A DNA stretch of 43,513 nt from assembly GCF_015999245.1 (NCBI RefSeq), contig NZ_JAEAMR010000009.1, forward strand, positions 1-43,513, written 5' to 3'. The stretch is from Streptomyces sp. AV19. Its GTDB lineage: Bacteria; Actinomycetota; Actinomycetes; Streptomycetales; Streptomycetaceae. The first letter of the stretch is position 1, and each line of letters begins with the position of its first letter. This document shows, piece after piece, positions 32,881 through 40,498 of this stretch. The notes below the pieces were generated by a model. That model was not told where the DNA came from and ran no database searches. It worked only from the letters and a program-made list of their open reading frames with translations. The position numbers were made by a program, and so were the translations under genes.

Positions 32881-33714
32881 ATGGTTCAGCAAGCGTTGCC
32901 GCAGCCGGAGCCGGCGGAGCCACTGGGACCGGTGGGGCCGCAGCGGCCCGTGAGGTTTCTGAAGCCCCGAATCCCCTCCCCCGACCTGGGCAAACCCCTC
33001 GGAGCGGGCCGTTCCGGGGACACCGTCAACGGGGTGGCGCTGCTCCTTCCGGGTGGCCGGGTCACCGGGACGCGCCGCCCGCCGGGCAGGGCCCCGGCCG
33101 CCCAGCGGCGGCTGGCCCGCCGGCTGGAGCGGTCGGGGGCCGGCGAGGGCCTGGCCGTGCACCCGGTCCGCTACCGCCACCGCGGGTGGAACGGTTCCGC
33201 GGCCCACCCCGTGCACGACGCCCTGTGGGCGGCCGACGAGGTGGTGCGGCGCTACGGCGACGTACCCGTGTGCCTGGTGGGCACGGGCATGGGCGGCCGG
33301 GCCGCGCTGCGCGCCGCCGAACACCCGGCGGTCACCTGCGTGGTGGCGCTCGCTCCGTGGCTGCCGGAGCCGGAGGCCGTCCTCGACCCCGACCCGGTGC
33401 GCCAGCTCAAGGGCCGCCGGGTGCTGCTCGTCCACGGCACCGACGACGAACGGACCGACCCCGACCTGTCCTTCCGGCTGGCCGAGCGGGCCAAGAAGGT
33501 CAACCGGGACGTGTGCCGGTTCGAAGTCCACTCCGACGGGCACGGGTTCGACCAGCACCGGGCCGAAGTCATGGCCCTGACGGCCGACTTCGTGCGCGGG
33601 TCGCTCTTCGGCCACCCCTACGCCCGGCCGTTGGCCGACGCGCTGGCCGCGCCCCCGCCGCTGGGCCTGCGGATGCCGCTGGCCTGCGGCTTCGGCACGA
33701 CGCTGGGACACTGA
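32881..33714 (+). CDS. Alpha/beta hydrolase-fold protein lacking the nucleophile
   Basis: 277 aa from ATG 32881. Fold elements: VNGVALLLPGG strand, the nucleophile elbow as VGTGMGGRAALRA, LLVHGTDD (acid) and DGHGFDQHRAEV (His). In active enzymes the elbow is HSMGG-like; here the Ser is Gly, so the triad is incomplete although the Asp and His regions are kept. It may be a non-catalytic relative. Divergent from add with the nucleoside operator in between, so joint control is possible. Confidence 0.8.
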   Translation: MVQQALPQPEPAEPLGPVGPQRPVRFLKPRIPSPDLGKPLGAGRSGDTVNGVALLLPGGRVTGTRRPPGRAPAAQRRLARRLERSGAGEGLAVHPVRYRHRGWNGSAAHPVHDALWAADEVVRRYGDVPVCLVGTGMGGRAALRAAEHPAVTCVVALAPWLPEPEAVLDPDPVRQLKGRRVLLVHGTDDERTDPDLSFRLAERAKKVNRDVCRFEVHSDGHGFDQHRAEVMALTADFVRGSLFGHPYARPLADALAAPPPLGLRMPLACGFGTTLGH

Positions 33715-33740
33715 GCGTACGACGCCCGGGCACTGAGCGC

Positions 33741-34652
33741 TCAGCGGTGCAGCAGCTGCCCGCGGCGCGAGAGCAGGAAGCGCTTGAAGGCGGCGACCGG
33801 CGGGGTGTCGGGGTGGCCGTCCAGCCAGGCGACGCCGATCTCGCGGACGGCGCGCGGCGCGGTGACGGCGAGCTCCACGACGCCGGGGCGCGGCACGGCG
33901 GGCGGCGGCAGCAGGGCCACGCCGAGCCCGGCGGCCACCAGGCCGCGCAGCGTCTCGGGGTCCTCGCCCTCGAAGGCGATCTTCGGGCTGAACCCGGCCT
34001 CGGCGCAGAGCGCGTCGGTGATCCGGCGCAGCCCGTAGCCGGGTTCGAGGGTGACGAAGAGCTCGGCGGCCGCCTCGGCGAGGCGGATCCGCTTGCGCAC
34101 GGCGAGCGGGTGGTCCTCGGGGACGACGAGCCGCAGCTTCTGCTCGTCGAGGCGGCGCGCGACCAGGTCGGGCGCGTCGGGGACGGGCGAGGTGAGGCAG
34201 AGGTCGAGGTCGCCGTCGCGGAGCCGCTCGATCATGGCCTCGCCGTAGTTCTGCACGAGCTGGAAGCGGACGCGGGGGTGGTCGGCGCGGAAGGCGCGGA
34301 TGAGCTCGGGGACGGTCTCCGAGCCCATGGTGTGCAGGAAGCCGAAGGCGACCTTGCCGGCGGTGGGGTCGGCGTCGGCGCGTACGGACTCGGCGGCGCG
34401 GTCCAGATCGGCGAGGGCGCGCTCCACAGCGGCGAGGAAGGTGCGGCCCGCGGCGGTGAGCGAGAGCGTGCGGCCGTGCCGGGCGAACAGCGCGACGCCC
34501 AGGTCGTGTTCGAGGCGGGCCAGCGAGCGGCTGAGCGTCGGCTGGGGCATCTCCAGCTGCCGCGCGGCGCGGGTGACGTGCTCGTGCCGCGCCACGACGG
34601 CGAACTGCGCGAGGCGCGGGGTGAGCGTGGCCGCCCAGGAGTCCGGGCCCAT
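33741..34652 (-). CDS. LysR-family transcriptional regulator
   Basis: 303 aa from ATG 34652, the first start that gives a normal LysR N-terminus (LAQFAVVARHEHVTRAARQL, EMPQPTLSRSLARLEHDLGV). The effector domain follows with VAFGFLHTMGSETVPELIRA and the usual two-lobe pattern. It is divergent from the MFS transporter, 153 bp away, and is the natural candidate for its regulator. Convergent with the hydrolase-like gene, ending 26 nt from it. Confidence 0.9.
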   Translation of the reverse strand: MGPDSWAATLTPRLAQFAVVARHEHVTRAARQLEMPQPTLSRSLARLEHDLGVALFARHGRTLSLTAAGRTFLAAVERALADLDRAAESVRADADPTAGKVAFGFLHTMGSETVPELIRAFRADHPRVRFQLVQNYGEAMIERLRDGDLDLCLTSPVPDAPDLVARRLDEQKLRLVVPEDHPLAVRKRIRLAEAAAELFVTLEPGYGLRRITDALCAEAGFSPKIAFEGEDPETLRGLVAAGLGVALLPPPAVPRPGVVELAVTAPRAVREIGVAWLDGHPDTPPVAAFKRFLLSRRGQLLHR

Positions 34653-34793
34653 GTCGGCCGTCAAGGATTCGCCAGTAACACCGATGTCTTTTCTGTTGCC
34701 AATTGGTGACAGAGGCCGCTCTGACCTGCGTTCATGCTTCACGGAATGGATTATGGCCGTTCCATGCATTGGACGCATTTATTGCGCCGTGCC

Positions 34794-34799
34794 TACGGT
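34794..34799 (+). promoter_or_regulatory. Candidate -10 box of the MFS gene, leaderless
   Basis: TACGGT, 6 nt before ATG 34806, with a TTGGAC -35 box (34769-34774) at 19-nt spacing. No Shine-Dalgarno sequence. Confidence 0.45.
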
Positions 34800-34805
34800 G
34801 TGGAC

Positions 34806-36104
34806 ATGCCTCCTGCCGATACCGGGGCATCCGCCGTCATCGTGCGCGCGGGTGCCTCTCCTTCGCCGACCTCCGCTCCCTCCTCCCCCGACTCGCGGCT
34901 GCTGCCCGGCGATCCCGGCTACCGCCGGATGAGCTTCGCGCTCTTCGCGGCGGGCGTGGCCACTTTCGCGCTCCTCTACTCGACGCAGGCCCTGCTGCCC
35001 GCCGTCTCGGACGGCCTCGGGGTGACGGCCGATCAGGCCAGCTGGACCGTTTCCGCGGCGACCGGCGGGCTGGCGCTCGCGGTCGTCCCGCTCAGCGCCC
35101 TGTCCGAGCGGTACGGGCGGCGGGCGATGATGACGGCGGCACTGTGCGTGGCCGCGTTCGTCGGGCTGCTGGTGCCGTTCGCCCCGGACCTCGGCTGGCT
35201 GATCGGGCTGCGCGCGCTGCAGGGCGCCGCGCTGGCGGGCGTCCCCGCCTCGGCGATGGCCTACCTGGCGGAGGAGGTCCGGCCCAAGGCCCTGGTGGGC
35301 GCGGTCGGGCTGTTCGTGGCCGGCAACGCGATCGGCGGCATGTCCGGACGGATCCTGGCCGGCTGGACGGCCCAGGCGTGGGGCTGGCGCGCGGGTCTGG
35401 CGGCGGTCGGCGTCCTGGCGGTGCTGTGCGCGGTGGTCTTCCGCCTGCTGATCCCCAAGGCCCGTCATTTCACCCCGGGTTCGGTCTCCCCGCGAGCTCT
35501 TGCCCGTACGGTCGGACGCCATCTCTCCGACCCGCTGCTGGTCCGGCTGTACCTGATCGGCGCGCTCTTCATGACCGTCTTCGGCGCGGTCTACACGGTC
35601 ATCGGCTACCGGCTGGCCGAGGCGCCGTTCTCGCTGCCGCCGGGCCTGGTGGGCTCGATCTTCCTGGTCTACCTGGTCGGCACGGCCTCCTCGGCCGCGG
35701 CCGGCAAGCTGGTCGGCCGGCTCGGCCGGCGCGGGGCGCTGTACCTGGCGATGGGGACGACGACGGCCGGTCTGCTGCTGACCCTGACGTCCTCGCTGAT
35801 CGCGGTCCTGGCGGGCCTGATCCTCATCACGGCCGGCTTCTTCGCGGGCCACGCGGTCGCCTCGTCGTCCGTGAGCCGGACGGCGACGACGGGCCGCGCC
35901 CAGGCGTCGGCGCTGTACCAGACGGCGTACTACCTCGGTTCGTCCGTCGGCGGCACGGTGGGCGCCGTGGCCTTCCGGGCCGGGGGCTGGGACGGGACGG
36001 TCGTCCTGGGGCTGCTGGCGATGGTGGCGGCCGGGGCGATCACGCTGTACGCGACGCGGCGGGCGCTCGTGGAGCGCCGGGCGTCGGCGGCGGTGCGGGT
36101 GTAG
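34806..36104 (+). CDS. MFS transporter (12-helix exporter, DHA1/YnfM-like)
   Basis: 432 aa from ATG 34806. About 12 hydrophobic helices, starting with FALFAAGVATFALLYSTQAL after a Pro/Ser-rich tail. The MFS loop 2-3 motif is SALSERYGRRAMM, and LRALQGAALAGVPASAMAYL is the helix-4 motif typical of drug-proton antiporters. Length and the first loop fit the YnfM/AraJ-like exporters. The substrate cannot be predicted. Controlled most likely by the divergent LysR protein. Confidence 0.88.
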   Translation: MPPADTGASAVIVRAGASPSPTSAPSSPDSRLLPGDPGYRRMSFALFAAGVATFALLYSTQALLPAVSDGLGVTADQASWTVSAATGGLALAVVPLSALSERYGRRAMMTAALCVAAFVGLLVPFAPDLGWLIGLRALQGAALAGVPASAMAYLAEEVRPKALVGAVGLFVAGNAIGGMSGRILAGWTAQAWGWRAGLAAVGVLAVLCAVVFRLLIPKARHFTPGSVSPRALARTVGRHLSDPLLVRLYLIGALFMTVFGAVYTVIGYRLAEAPFSLPPGLVGSIFLVYLVGTASSAAAGKLVGRLGRRGALYLAMGTTTAGLLLTLTSSLIAVLAGLILITAGFFAGHAVASSSVSRTATTGRAQASALYQTAYYLGSSVGGTVGAVAFRAGGWDGTVVLGLLAMVAAGAITLYATRRALVERRASAAVRV

Positions 36105-36125
36105 CGCCCGCGCCTTTACGGACCC

Positions 36126-36170
36126 GGAGGGGCCGGCCCCACCACCTGTTCTGGTGGGGGCGGCCCCTCC
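36126..36170. terminator. Bidirectional terminator
   Basis: 19-bp stem with one mismatch (GGAGGGGCCGGCCCCACCA against TGGTGGGGGCGGCCCCTCC), 7-nt loop, between the convergent MFS and Uma2 genes. Confidence 0.85.
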
Positions 36171-36174
36171 GTCG

Positions 36175-36759
36175 TCAGCCGACGGGGAACTCGTCCGTGC
36201 GGATCGTCAGCTCGAACGGCGTGGGCAGGGCGATTCCGTCGCCGAACTTGCCTGCTCGCAGCACTCGGTAGTCATCGTCCTTGGGCTCCCCGTAAAGCGT
36301 GATGGTCGGGCCGCCGGGAGCCCACCGGTCGATCAGCAAATAGAGAGGCACTTGGGCCCGTGCATAACCGGCAACCTTCTCGATGCGGTCGTGATGGGCA
36401 TTCGCATTCGCGGTGATCTCAACAACGAGCTCGACCTCGGCAGCCACGACGAACCGATCGGACAGCCCGGTCTTCGGCACGACCGCAAGATCCGGGACGA
36501 ACAGCCCGCTCCGCGACGGCACTGCGATCCCGAGTGTCCGGTAAACGCCCCAGCCTTCAGGAATCACGGCACACAGGCAGCGCTGGACGATATCCGCGAT
36601 GTCATCGTGGTCACGAGAAGGCGCTGGTGACACGGTGACGACCCCCTCGACGATCTCCACCTTGCAGCCCTTGGGCACGCCCGTCTCCCCCCAGATGCGG
36701 ACAAGCTCCTCCCACTCGCGGCCATGCCCCTGCGGGTGGTCGGCAGCGGGTGCGTTCAC
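36175..36759 (-). CDS. Uma2 family endonuclease-like protein (DUF820)
   Basis: 194 aa from GTG 36759, which has AAGGAG 7 nt upstream; an ATG at 36783 would add 8 residues. PD-(D/E)XK-like core: FVPDLAVVP and VELVVEITANANAHHDRIEK, then YARAQVPLYLLIDR. The acidic residues PD and E are present, but the usual lysine of VEVxSPS(T)...K is less clear. These proteins are abundant in Streptomyces and their role is unknown. Confidence 0.82.
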   Translation of the reverse strand: MNAPAADHPQGHGREWEELVRIWGETGVPKGCKVEIVEGVVTVSPAPSRDHDDIADIVQRCLCAVIPEGWGVYRTLGIAVPSRSGLFVPDLAVVPKTGLSDRFVVAAEVELVVEITANANAHHDRIEKVAGYARAQVPLYLLIDRWAPGGPTITLYGEPKDDDYRVLRAGKFGDGIALPTPFELTIRTDEFPVG

Positions 36760-36964
36760 GGCGGTCTCCTTCGGTCGGGACATCGCCCGATCCCAAGATG
36801 GCGAACCGGCTCGGTACCGGTCCGCCGACCCCGTTCACCCGAATGAGGAAAGCGCAGGTGAGGCTGCGTCTGTGGGCGTCATGGACGTGGCCCGACGCCC
36901 GTCCGGGCCGCCCCTCCGCCCTCGCACACGGCCCGTTGTCAGACCCCCCTGCCACCATCGGCGC

Positions 36965-37375
36965 ATGACCACACACGACGTGACGCTGATCCACGACAAC
37001 TGGCCCGCAAAGGACGGCGATTACTTCGCGTCGCTCGCGGCGGACCCACCGGACGGATTCGAGTTCTCGTACCGGACCTGGGACCACTACCTGTCCTCGC
37101 TGGTCCCGATTCTTTGGTTTGCCCCCGGACCCGCCCTTTCACCGTTTCCCCGGGGCAAGCCCCGGACCCCGCAATGCGGCTTCGCCGCATTGTCCTCAAG
37201 CGCCGGACGGGCTGATTCAGCCCGTCCGGGGGTCGCCCCTCCGGGGAGTTTGGAGGCAGCGCCAGGAGGGGGCTTCAGGGGTGCAGGGGGCGCAGCCCCC
37301 GCCTCACCGCGCGGAGCGCGGTGCCGGGCCGAGGGCGGAGCCGGGCCGAGGGCGGAGCCCCGGGAGAAACGGTGA
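36965..37375 (+). pseudogene. 5' fragment of an unknown gene, cut by a repeat element
   Basis: The first 52 codons (MTTHDVTLIHDNWPAKDG to YLSSLVPILWF) have normal Streptomyces codon use. At 37121 the reading enters the inverted-repeat element and becomes Pro/Arg junk until a stop at 37375. The intact protein family is not recognised. 36760-36964 upstream contains no gene. Confidence 0.6.
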
Positions 37376-37392
37376 AAGGGCGGGGCCGGGGC
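37121..37392. mobile_element. 272-bp MITE-like element with imperfect 36-bp terminal inverted repeats
   Basis: Left end 37121-37156 and right end 37357-37392 are inverted copies; the core CGCCCTTTCACCGTTTC is identical. It encodes no protein. Inside lies copy 3 of the dispersed repeat. No clear target duplication is visible, and the right end merges with the deoA terminator, so it could instead be two repeats in inverse orientation. Confidence 0.5.
37192..37214 (-). repeat. Dispersed 23-bp intergenic repeat, copy 3
   Basis: Exact reverse-strand copy. It continues into the palindrome CCGGACGGGCTGA-T-TCAGCCCGTCCGG at 37203-37229. Confidence 0.85.
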
Positions 37393-37405
37393 AGAAAACC
37401 CCGGC
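37385..37405 (-). terminator. Terminator after deoA
   Basis: Stem GCCGGGG / CCCCGGC around a 7-nt loop that reads TTTTCTG on the deoA strand, 29 nt past the stop. Confidence 0.5.
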
Positions 37406-37434
37406 GCCCGCCCTCTCCGGCTCGCGCCCAGCGG

Positions 37435-38712
37435 CTACGCGATGCGGTCCAGCACGATCGGGTTCGGCGTGAAGTCCGTCCCCGCCGGGGCGATCTCGAC
37501 GCCGCCCTCCAGGGCCGCGAGCGCGTAGTCGAACTTCTCCGGCGTGTCCGTGTGCAGCGTCAGCAGCGGCTGGCCCGCCGTCACCACGTCACCCGGCTTC
37601 GCGTGCATCTCGATGCCCGCCCCCGCCTGCACCGGGTCCTCCTTGCGGGCCCGGCCCGCGCCCAGGCGCCAGGCCGAGACGCCGACGGCGTAGGCGTCGA
37701 GGGCGGTGAGGACACCGGAGGAGGAGGCCGTGACGACGTGCTGCTCGCGGGCGACCGGGAGCGTCGCGTCCGGGTCGCCGCCCTGCGCGGCGATCATGCG
37801 GCGCCAGTGGTCCATGGCCGAGCCGTCGGCCAGAGCCTTGGCCGGGTCGGCGTCGGGCAGGCCGGCCGCCGTCAGCATCTCGCGGGCCAGGGCCAGCGTG
37901 AGCTCGACGACGTCCGCCGGGCCGCCGCCCGCGAGGACCTCGACCGACTCGCGGACCTCCAGCGCGTTGCCGGCGGTGAGGCCGAGCGGGGTCGACATGT
38001 CGGTCAGCAGTGCGACGGTCTTGACGCCGTGGTCGGTGCCGAGGCCGACCATCGTGGAGGCGAGCTCGCGCGCGTCCTCGATGTTCTTCATGAACGCGCC
38101 GGAGCCGACCTTGACGTCCAGGACCAGCGAGCCGGTGCCCTCGGCGATCTTCTTGGACATGATGGACGAGGCGATCAGCGGGATGGCCTCGACGGTGCCC
38201 GTGACGTCGCGCAGGGCGTAGAGCTTCTTGTCCGCCGGGGCCAGGCCGTCGCCGGCCGCGCAGATGACGGAGCCGACGTCGCGCAGGACCTGCATCATCT
38301 CGTCGTTCGACAGCAGGGCGCGCCAGCCGGGGATGGACTCCAGCTTGTCGAGCGTGCCGCCGGTGTGGCCGAGGCCGCGGCCGGACAGCTGCGGGACGGC
38401 CGCGCCGCAGGCGGCGACCAGGGGAGCGAGGGGCAGGGTGATCTTGTCACCGACGCCGCCCGTCGAGTGCTTGTCGGCCGTCGGCACCGGCAGGGACGAG
38501 AAGTCCATGCGCTCGCCGGACTTGATCATCGCGGCCGTCCAGCGGGCGATCTCCGCGCGGTCCATGCCGTTCAGCAGGATCGCCATGGCGAGTGCGGACA
38601 TCTGCTCGTCGGCGACCTCGCCGCGCGTGTAGGCGTCGATCATCCAGTCGATCTGCTCGTCGGTCAGACGACCGCGGTCGCGCTTGGCGCGGATGACGGA
38701 AATGGCGTCCAT
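37435..38712 (-). CDS. deoA: Thymidine phosphorylase
   Basis: 425 aa from ATG 38712, with AAGGA 9-10 nt upstream; the longer reading from 38811 runs through the intergenic hairpin and is rejected. Family signature: STGGVGDKITLPLAPLVAAC, GRGLGHTGGTLDKLESIPG and DVKVGSGAFMK. Cleaves thymidine and deoxyuridine with phosphate to base and deoxyribose 1-phosphate, which feeds the mutase and DeoC. Last gene of the transporter-cdd-deoA operon, 101 bp after cdd with a hairpin in the gap. Confidence 0.95.
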   Translation of the reverse strand: MDAISVIRAKRDRGRLTDEQIDWMIDAYTRGEVADEQMSALAMAILLNGMDRAEIARWTAAMIKSGERMDFSSLPVPTADKHSTGGVGDKITLPLAPLVAACGAAVPQLSGRGLGHTGGTLDKLESIPGWRALLSNDEMMQVLRDVGSVICAAGDGLAPADKKLYALRDVTGTVEAIPLIASSIMSKKIAEGTGSLVLDVKVGSGAFMKNIEDARELASTMVGLGTDHGVKTVALLTDMSTPLGLTAGNALEVRESVEVLAGGGPADVVELTLALAREMLTAAGLPDADPAKALADGSAMDHWRRMIAAQGGDPDATLPVAREQHVVTASSSGVLTALDAYAVGVSAWRLGAGRARKEDPVQAGAGIEMHAKPGDVVTAGQPLLTLHTDTPEKFDYALAALEGGVEIAPAGTDFTPNPIVLDRIA

Positions 38713-38768
38713 CAGCACATTTTCCTTAGGCTCGTGCGTCCTCAGTCTTCCCGGGGCCGGAAAGTGAC

Positions 38769-38798
38769 CCGGACGGGCCGATGCAACAGCCCGTCCGG
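38769..38798. repeat. Intra-operon hairpin between cdd and deoA
   Basis: 10-bp perfect stem (CCGGACGGGC / GCCCGTCCGG), 10-nt loop. Its right arm is part of repeat copy 4. It may reduce deoA expression relative to cdd or stabilise the upstream mRNA. Confidence 0.6.
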
Positions 38799-38809
38799 CG
38801 CTTGAGGAC
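38787..38809 (+). repeat. Dispersed 23-bp intergenic repeat, copy 4
   Basis: CAGCCCGTCCGGCGCTTGAGGAC, identical to copy 1, directly after the cdd stop. Confidence 0.85.
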
Positions 38810-38813
38810 ATCT

Positions 38814-39212
38814 TTAACGATTCAGGTCAGCGGGCCCAAACGCGTCCGGCAGCAGCTCCGCCAGCGGGCGGATGCCGGAGGCCGTGTCGACCGCCAGCTC
38901 GGGTCCGCCGTGCTCCCACAGGAGCTGGCGGCAGCGGCCGCACGGCATGAGCACGTTGCCGTTGCGGTCGCAGCAGGTGAACGCGGTGAGCCGGCCGCCG
39001 CCCGAGGAGAACAGGGCCGAGATCAGGCCGCACTCGGCGCACAGGGCGACGCCGTACGCGGCGTTCTCCACGTTGCAGCCGGTGACCACGCGGCCGTCGT
39101 CGACGACGGCCGCGGCACCCACGGGGAACTCGGAGTACGGGGCGTAGGCCCGGGACATGGCGTCCCGGGCCTGCGCGCGCAGGTCCTCCCAGAGTTCGGG
39201 AGAGGTCGTCAC
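38814..39212 (-). CDS. cdd: Cytidine deaminase
   Basis: 132 aa, GTG 39212 overlapping the permease stop by 4 nt. Deaminates (deoxy)cytidine to (deoxy)uridine. Zn site: Cys and the proton-shuttling Glu in CAECGLISAL, and two more Cys in MPCGRCRQLLWE; VENAAYG binds the nucleoside. This is the homotetrameric bacterial type. Its product is a substrate of the downstream thymidine phosphorylase. Confidence 0.93.
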   Translation of the reverse strand: MTTSPELWEDLRAQARDAMSRAYAPYSEFPVGAAAVVDDGRVVTGCNVENAAYGVALCAECGLISALFSSGGGRLTAFTCCDRNGNVLMPCGRCRQLLWEHGGPELAVDTASGIRPLAELLPDAFGPADLNR

Positions 39213-40498
39213 TTTCCTTGGCCCTTCCGGTAGGGCTTGCCGTTCGCCTTGGGCATGCGCAGCCGTTGGGAGAACAGGGACAGCACCAGCAGCGTGACGA
39301 CGTACGGCGTCGCGTCCACGAACTCCAGCGGCACCGTCTTCGTCAGCGCGAACCAGACGAACAGCGCCGCGGCCACCACGGCCGCGCCGATCGCCGGCTT
39401 CACCTTGCCGCCCTTGAGGCGCCAGACCGCGAAGCCGGCCAGCAGCACCGCGATGAGCAGGAGCAGCGCGTGGACGGTCGGGCCGCCGGAGCGCAGCTGG
39501 AGGCTGTCCATGAAGCCGAACAGGCCGGCGCTCATGGCCACGCCGCCCGGCCGCCAGTTGCCGGAGATCATCGTGGCGAGGCCGATGTAGCCGCGCCCGC
39601 CGGTCTGGCCGTCGGAGTACATGTGCGTGCCGATGGCGAGGAACGCGCCGCCGAGGCCAGCCATGGCGCCGGAGACGACGACGGCCGCGTACTTGTACGT
39701 GTAGACGTTGACGCCGAGGGACTCGGCGGCCACCGGGCTCTCGCCGCAGGAGCGCAGGCGCAGGCCGAAGGCCGAGCGCCACAGGACGAAGAACGTGCCC
39801 AGGAAGAGCAGCGCCGCGACGATCGTCAGCCACGAGACGTCGGTGACCAGGCCGTCCACGATGCCGGCGAGGTCGGAGACGAGGAACCAGTGGTGCTTCT
39901 CGACGGACTGCAGCCACTCCGACAGGCCGGGGATGGAGAAGTCCGGCATGTTGTCCATGACGGGCGACTGCTTGTCGTTGCCGCCCGCCTGCTGGGCCGC
40001 GCTGCCCTCGGCGCCGAACCAGAGCTTGGCGAAGTACTGGGTGACGCCCAGGGCCAGGATGTTCATGGCCACACCGGAGATGATGTGGTCCACGCCGAAG
40101 GTGACGGTGGCGACCGCGTGGATCAGGCCGCCGAGCGCGCCGCCGACGATGCCGGCGACGGCCGCCAGCCAGGGGCCGTGCTGCCAGCCCATCCAGCCCG
40201 CGGAGAACGCGCCGAGCATCATCATGCCCTCGAGGCCGATGTTGACGACGCCCGCGCGCTCGGCCCACAGGCCGCCGAGGCCGGCCAGGCCGATCGGCAC
40301 GGCCGCCGCGAGGGCGGAGCTGAACTGGCCCGAGCTGGTCAGGTCGTTGGCGCCGGTGAGCGCGCGCAGCGCGGACAGGAGGAGCAGGCCGCCCGCGATG
40401 ATCAGCAGGACCATGGGGTAGGTCGGCCTGCGGCCGCCGTCGCCCTTGTTCTTGCCGCTCAGCCGTTCGGCGAGACCGGAGGTGAAGGTCGTACTCAT
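39209..40498 (-). CDS. Nucleoside ABC transporter permease (second)
   Basis: 429 aa, ATG 40498. About 10 membrane segments, with the family's LERAGVVNIGLEGMM-like motif here as WAERAGVVNIGLEGMMMLGA and the cytoplasmic EAA-like loop SLGVNVYTYKYAAVVVSG. YufQ/NupQ type of the BMP-dependent purine/pyrimidine nucleoside uptake systems. It carries an internal loop of ~60 polar residues rich in Gly, Asn and Lys (around GNDKQSPVMDNMP). Overlaps both neighbours by 4 nt. Confidence 0.92.
   Translation of the reverse strand: MSTTFTSGLAERLSGKNKGDGGRRPTYPMVLLIIAGGLLLLSALRALTGANDLTSSGQFSSALAAAVPIGLAGLGGLWAERAGVVNIGLEGMMMLGAFSAGWMGWQHGPWLAAVAGIVGGALGGLIHAVATVTFGVDHIISGVAMNILALGVTQYFAKLWFGAEGSAAQQAGGNDKQSPVMDNMPDFSIPGLSEWLQSVEKHHWFLVSDLAGIVDGLVTDVSWLTIVAALLFLGTFFVLWRSAFGLRLRSCGESPVAAESLGVNVYTYKYAAVVVSGAMAGLGGAFLAIGTHMYSDGQTGGRGYIGLATMISGNWRPGGVAMSAGLFGFMDSLQLRSGGPTVHALLLLIAVLLAGFAVWRLKGGKVKPAIGAAVVAAALFVWFALTKTVPLEFVDATPYVVTLLVLSLFSQRLRMPKANGKPYRKGQGK

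Noticed and set aside
31808..32953. Long forward frames opposite add
   Set aside because: Antisense shadows; add on the reverse strand has all catalytic motifs.
38713..38811. Longer start of deoA
   Set aside because: The extra residues come from the intergenic repeat and hairpin; ATG 38712 gives the normal family N-terminus.
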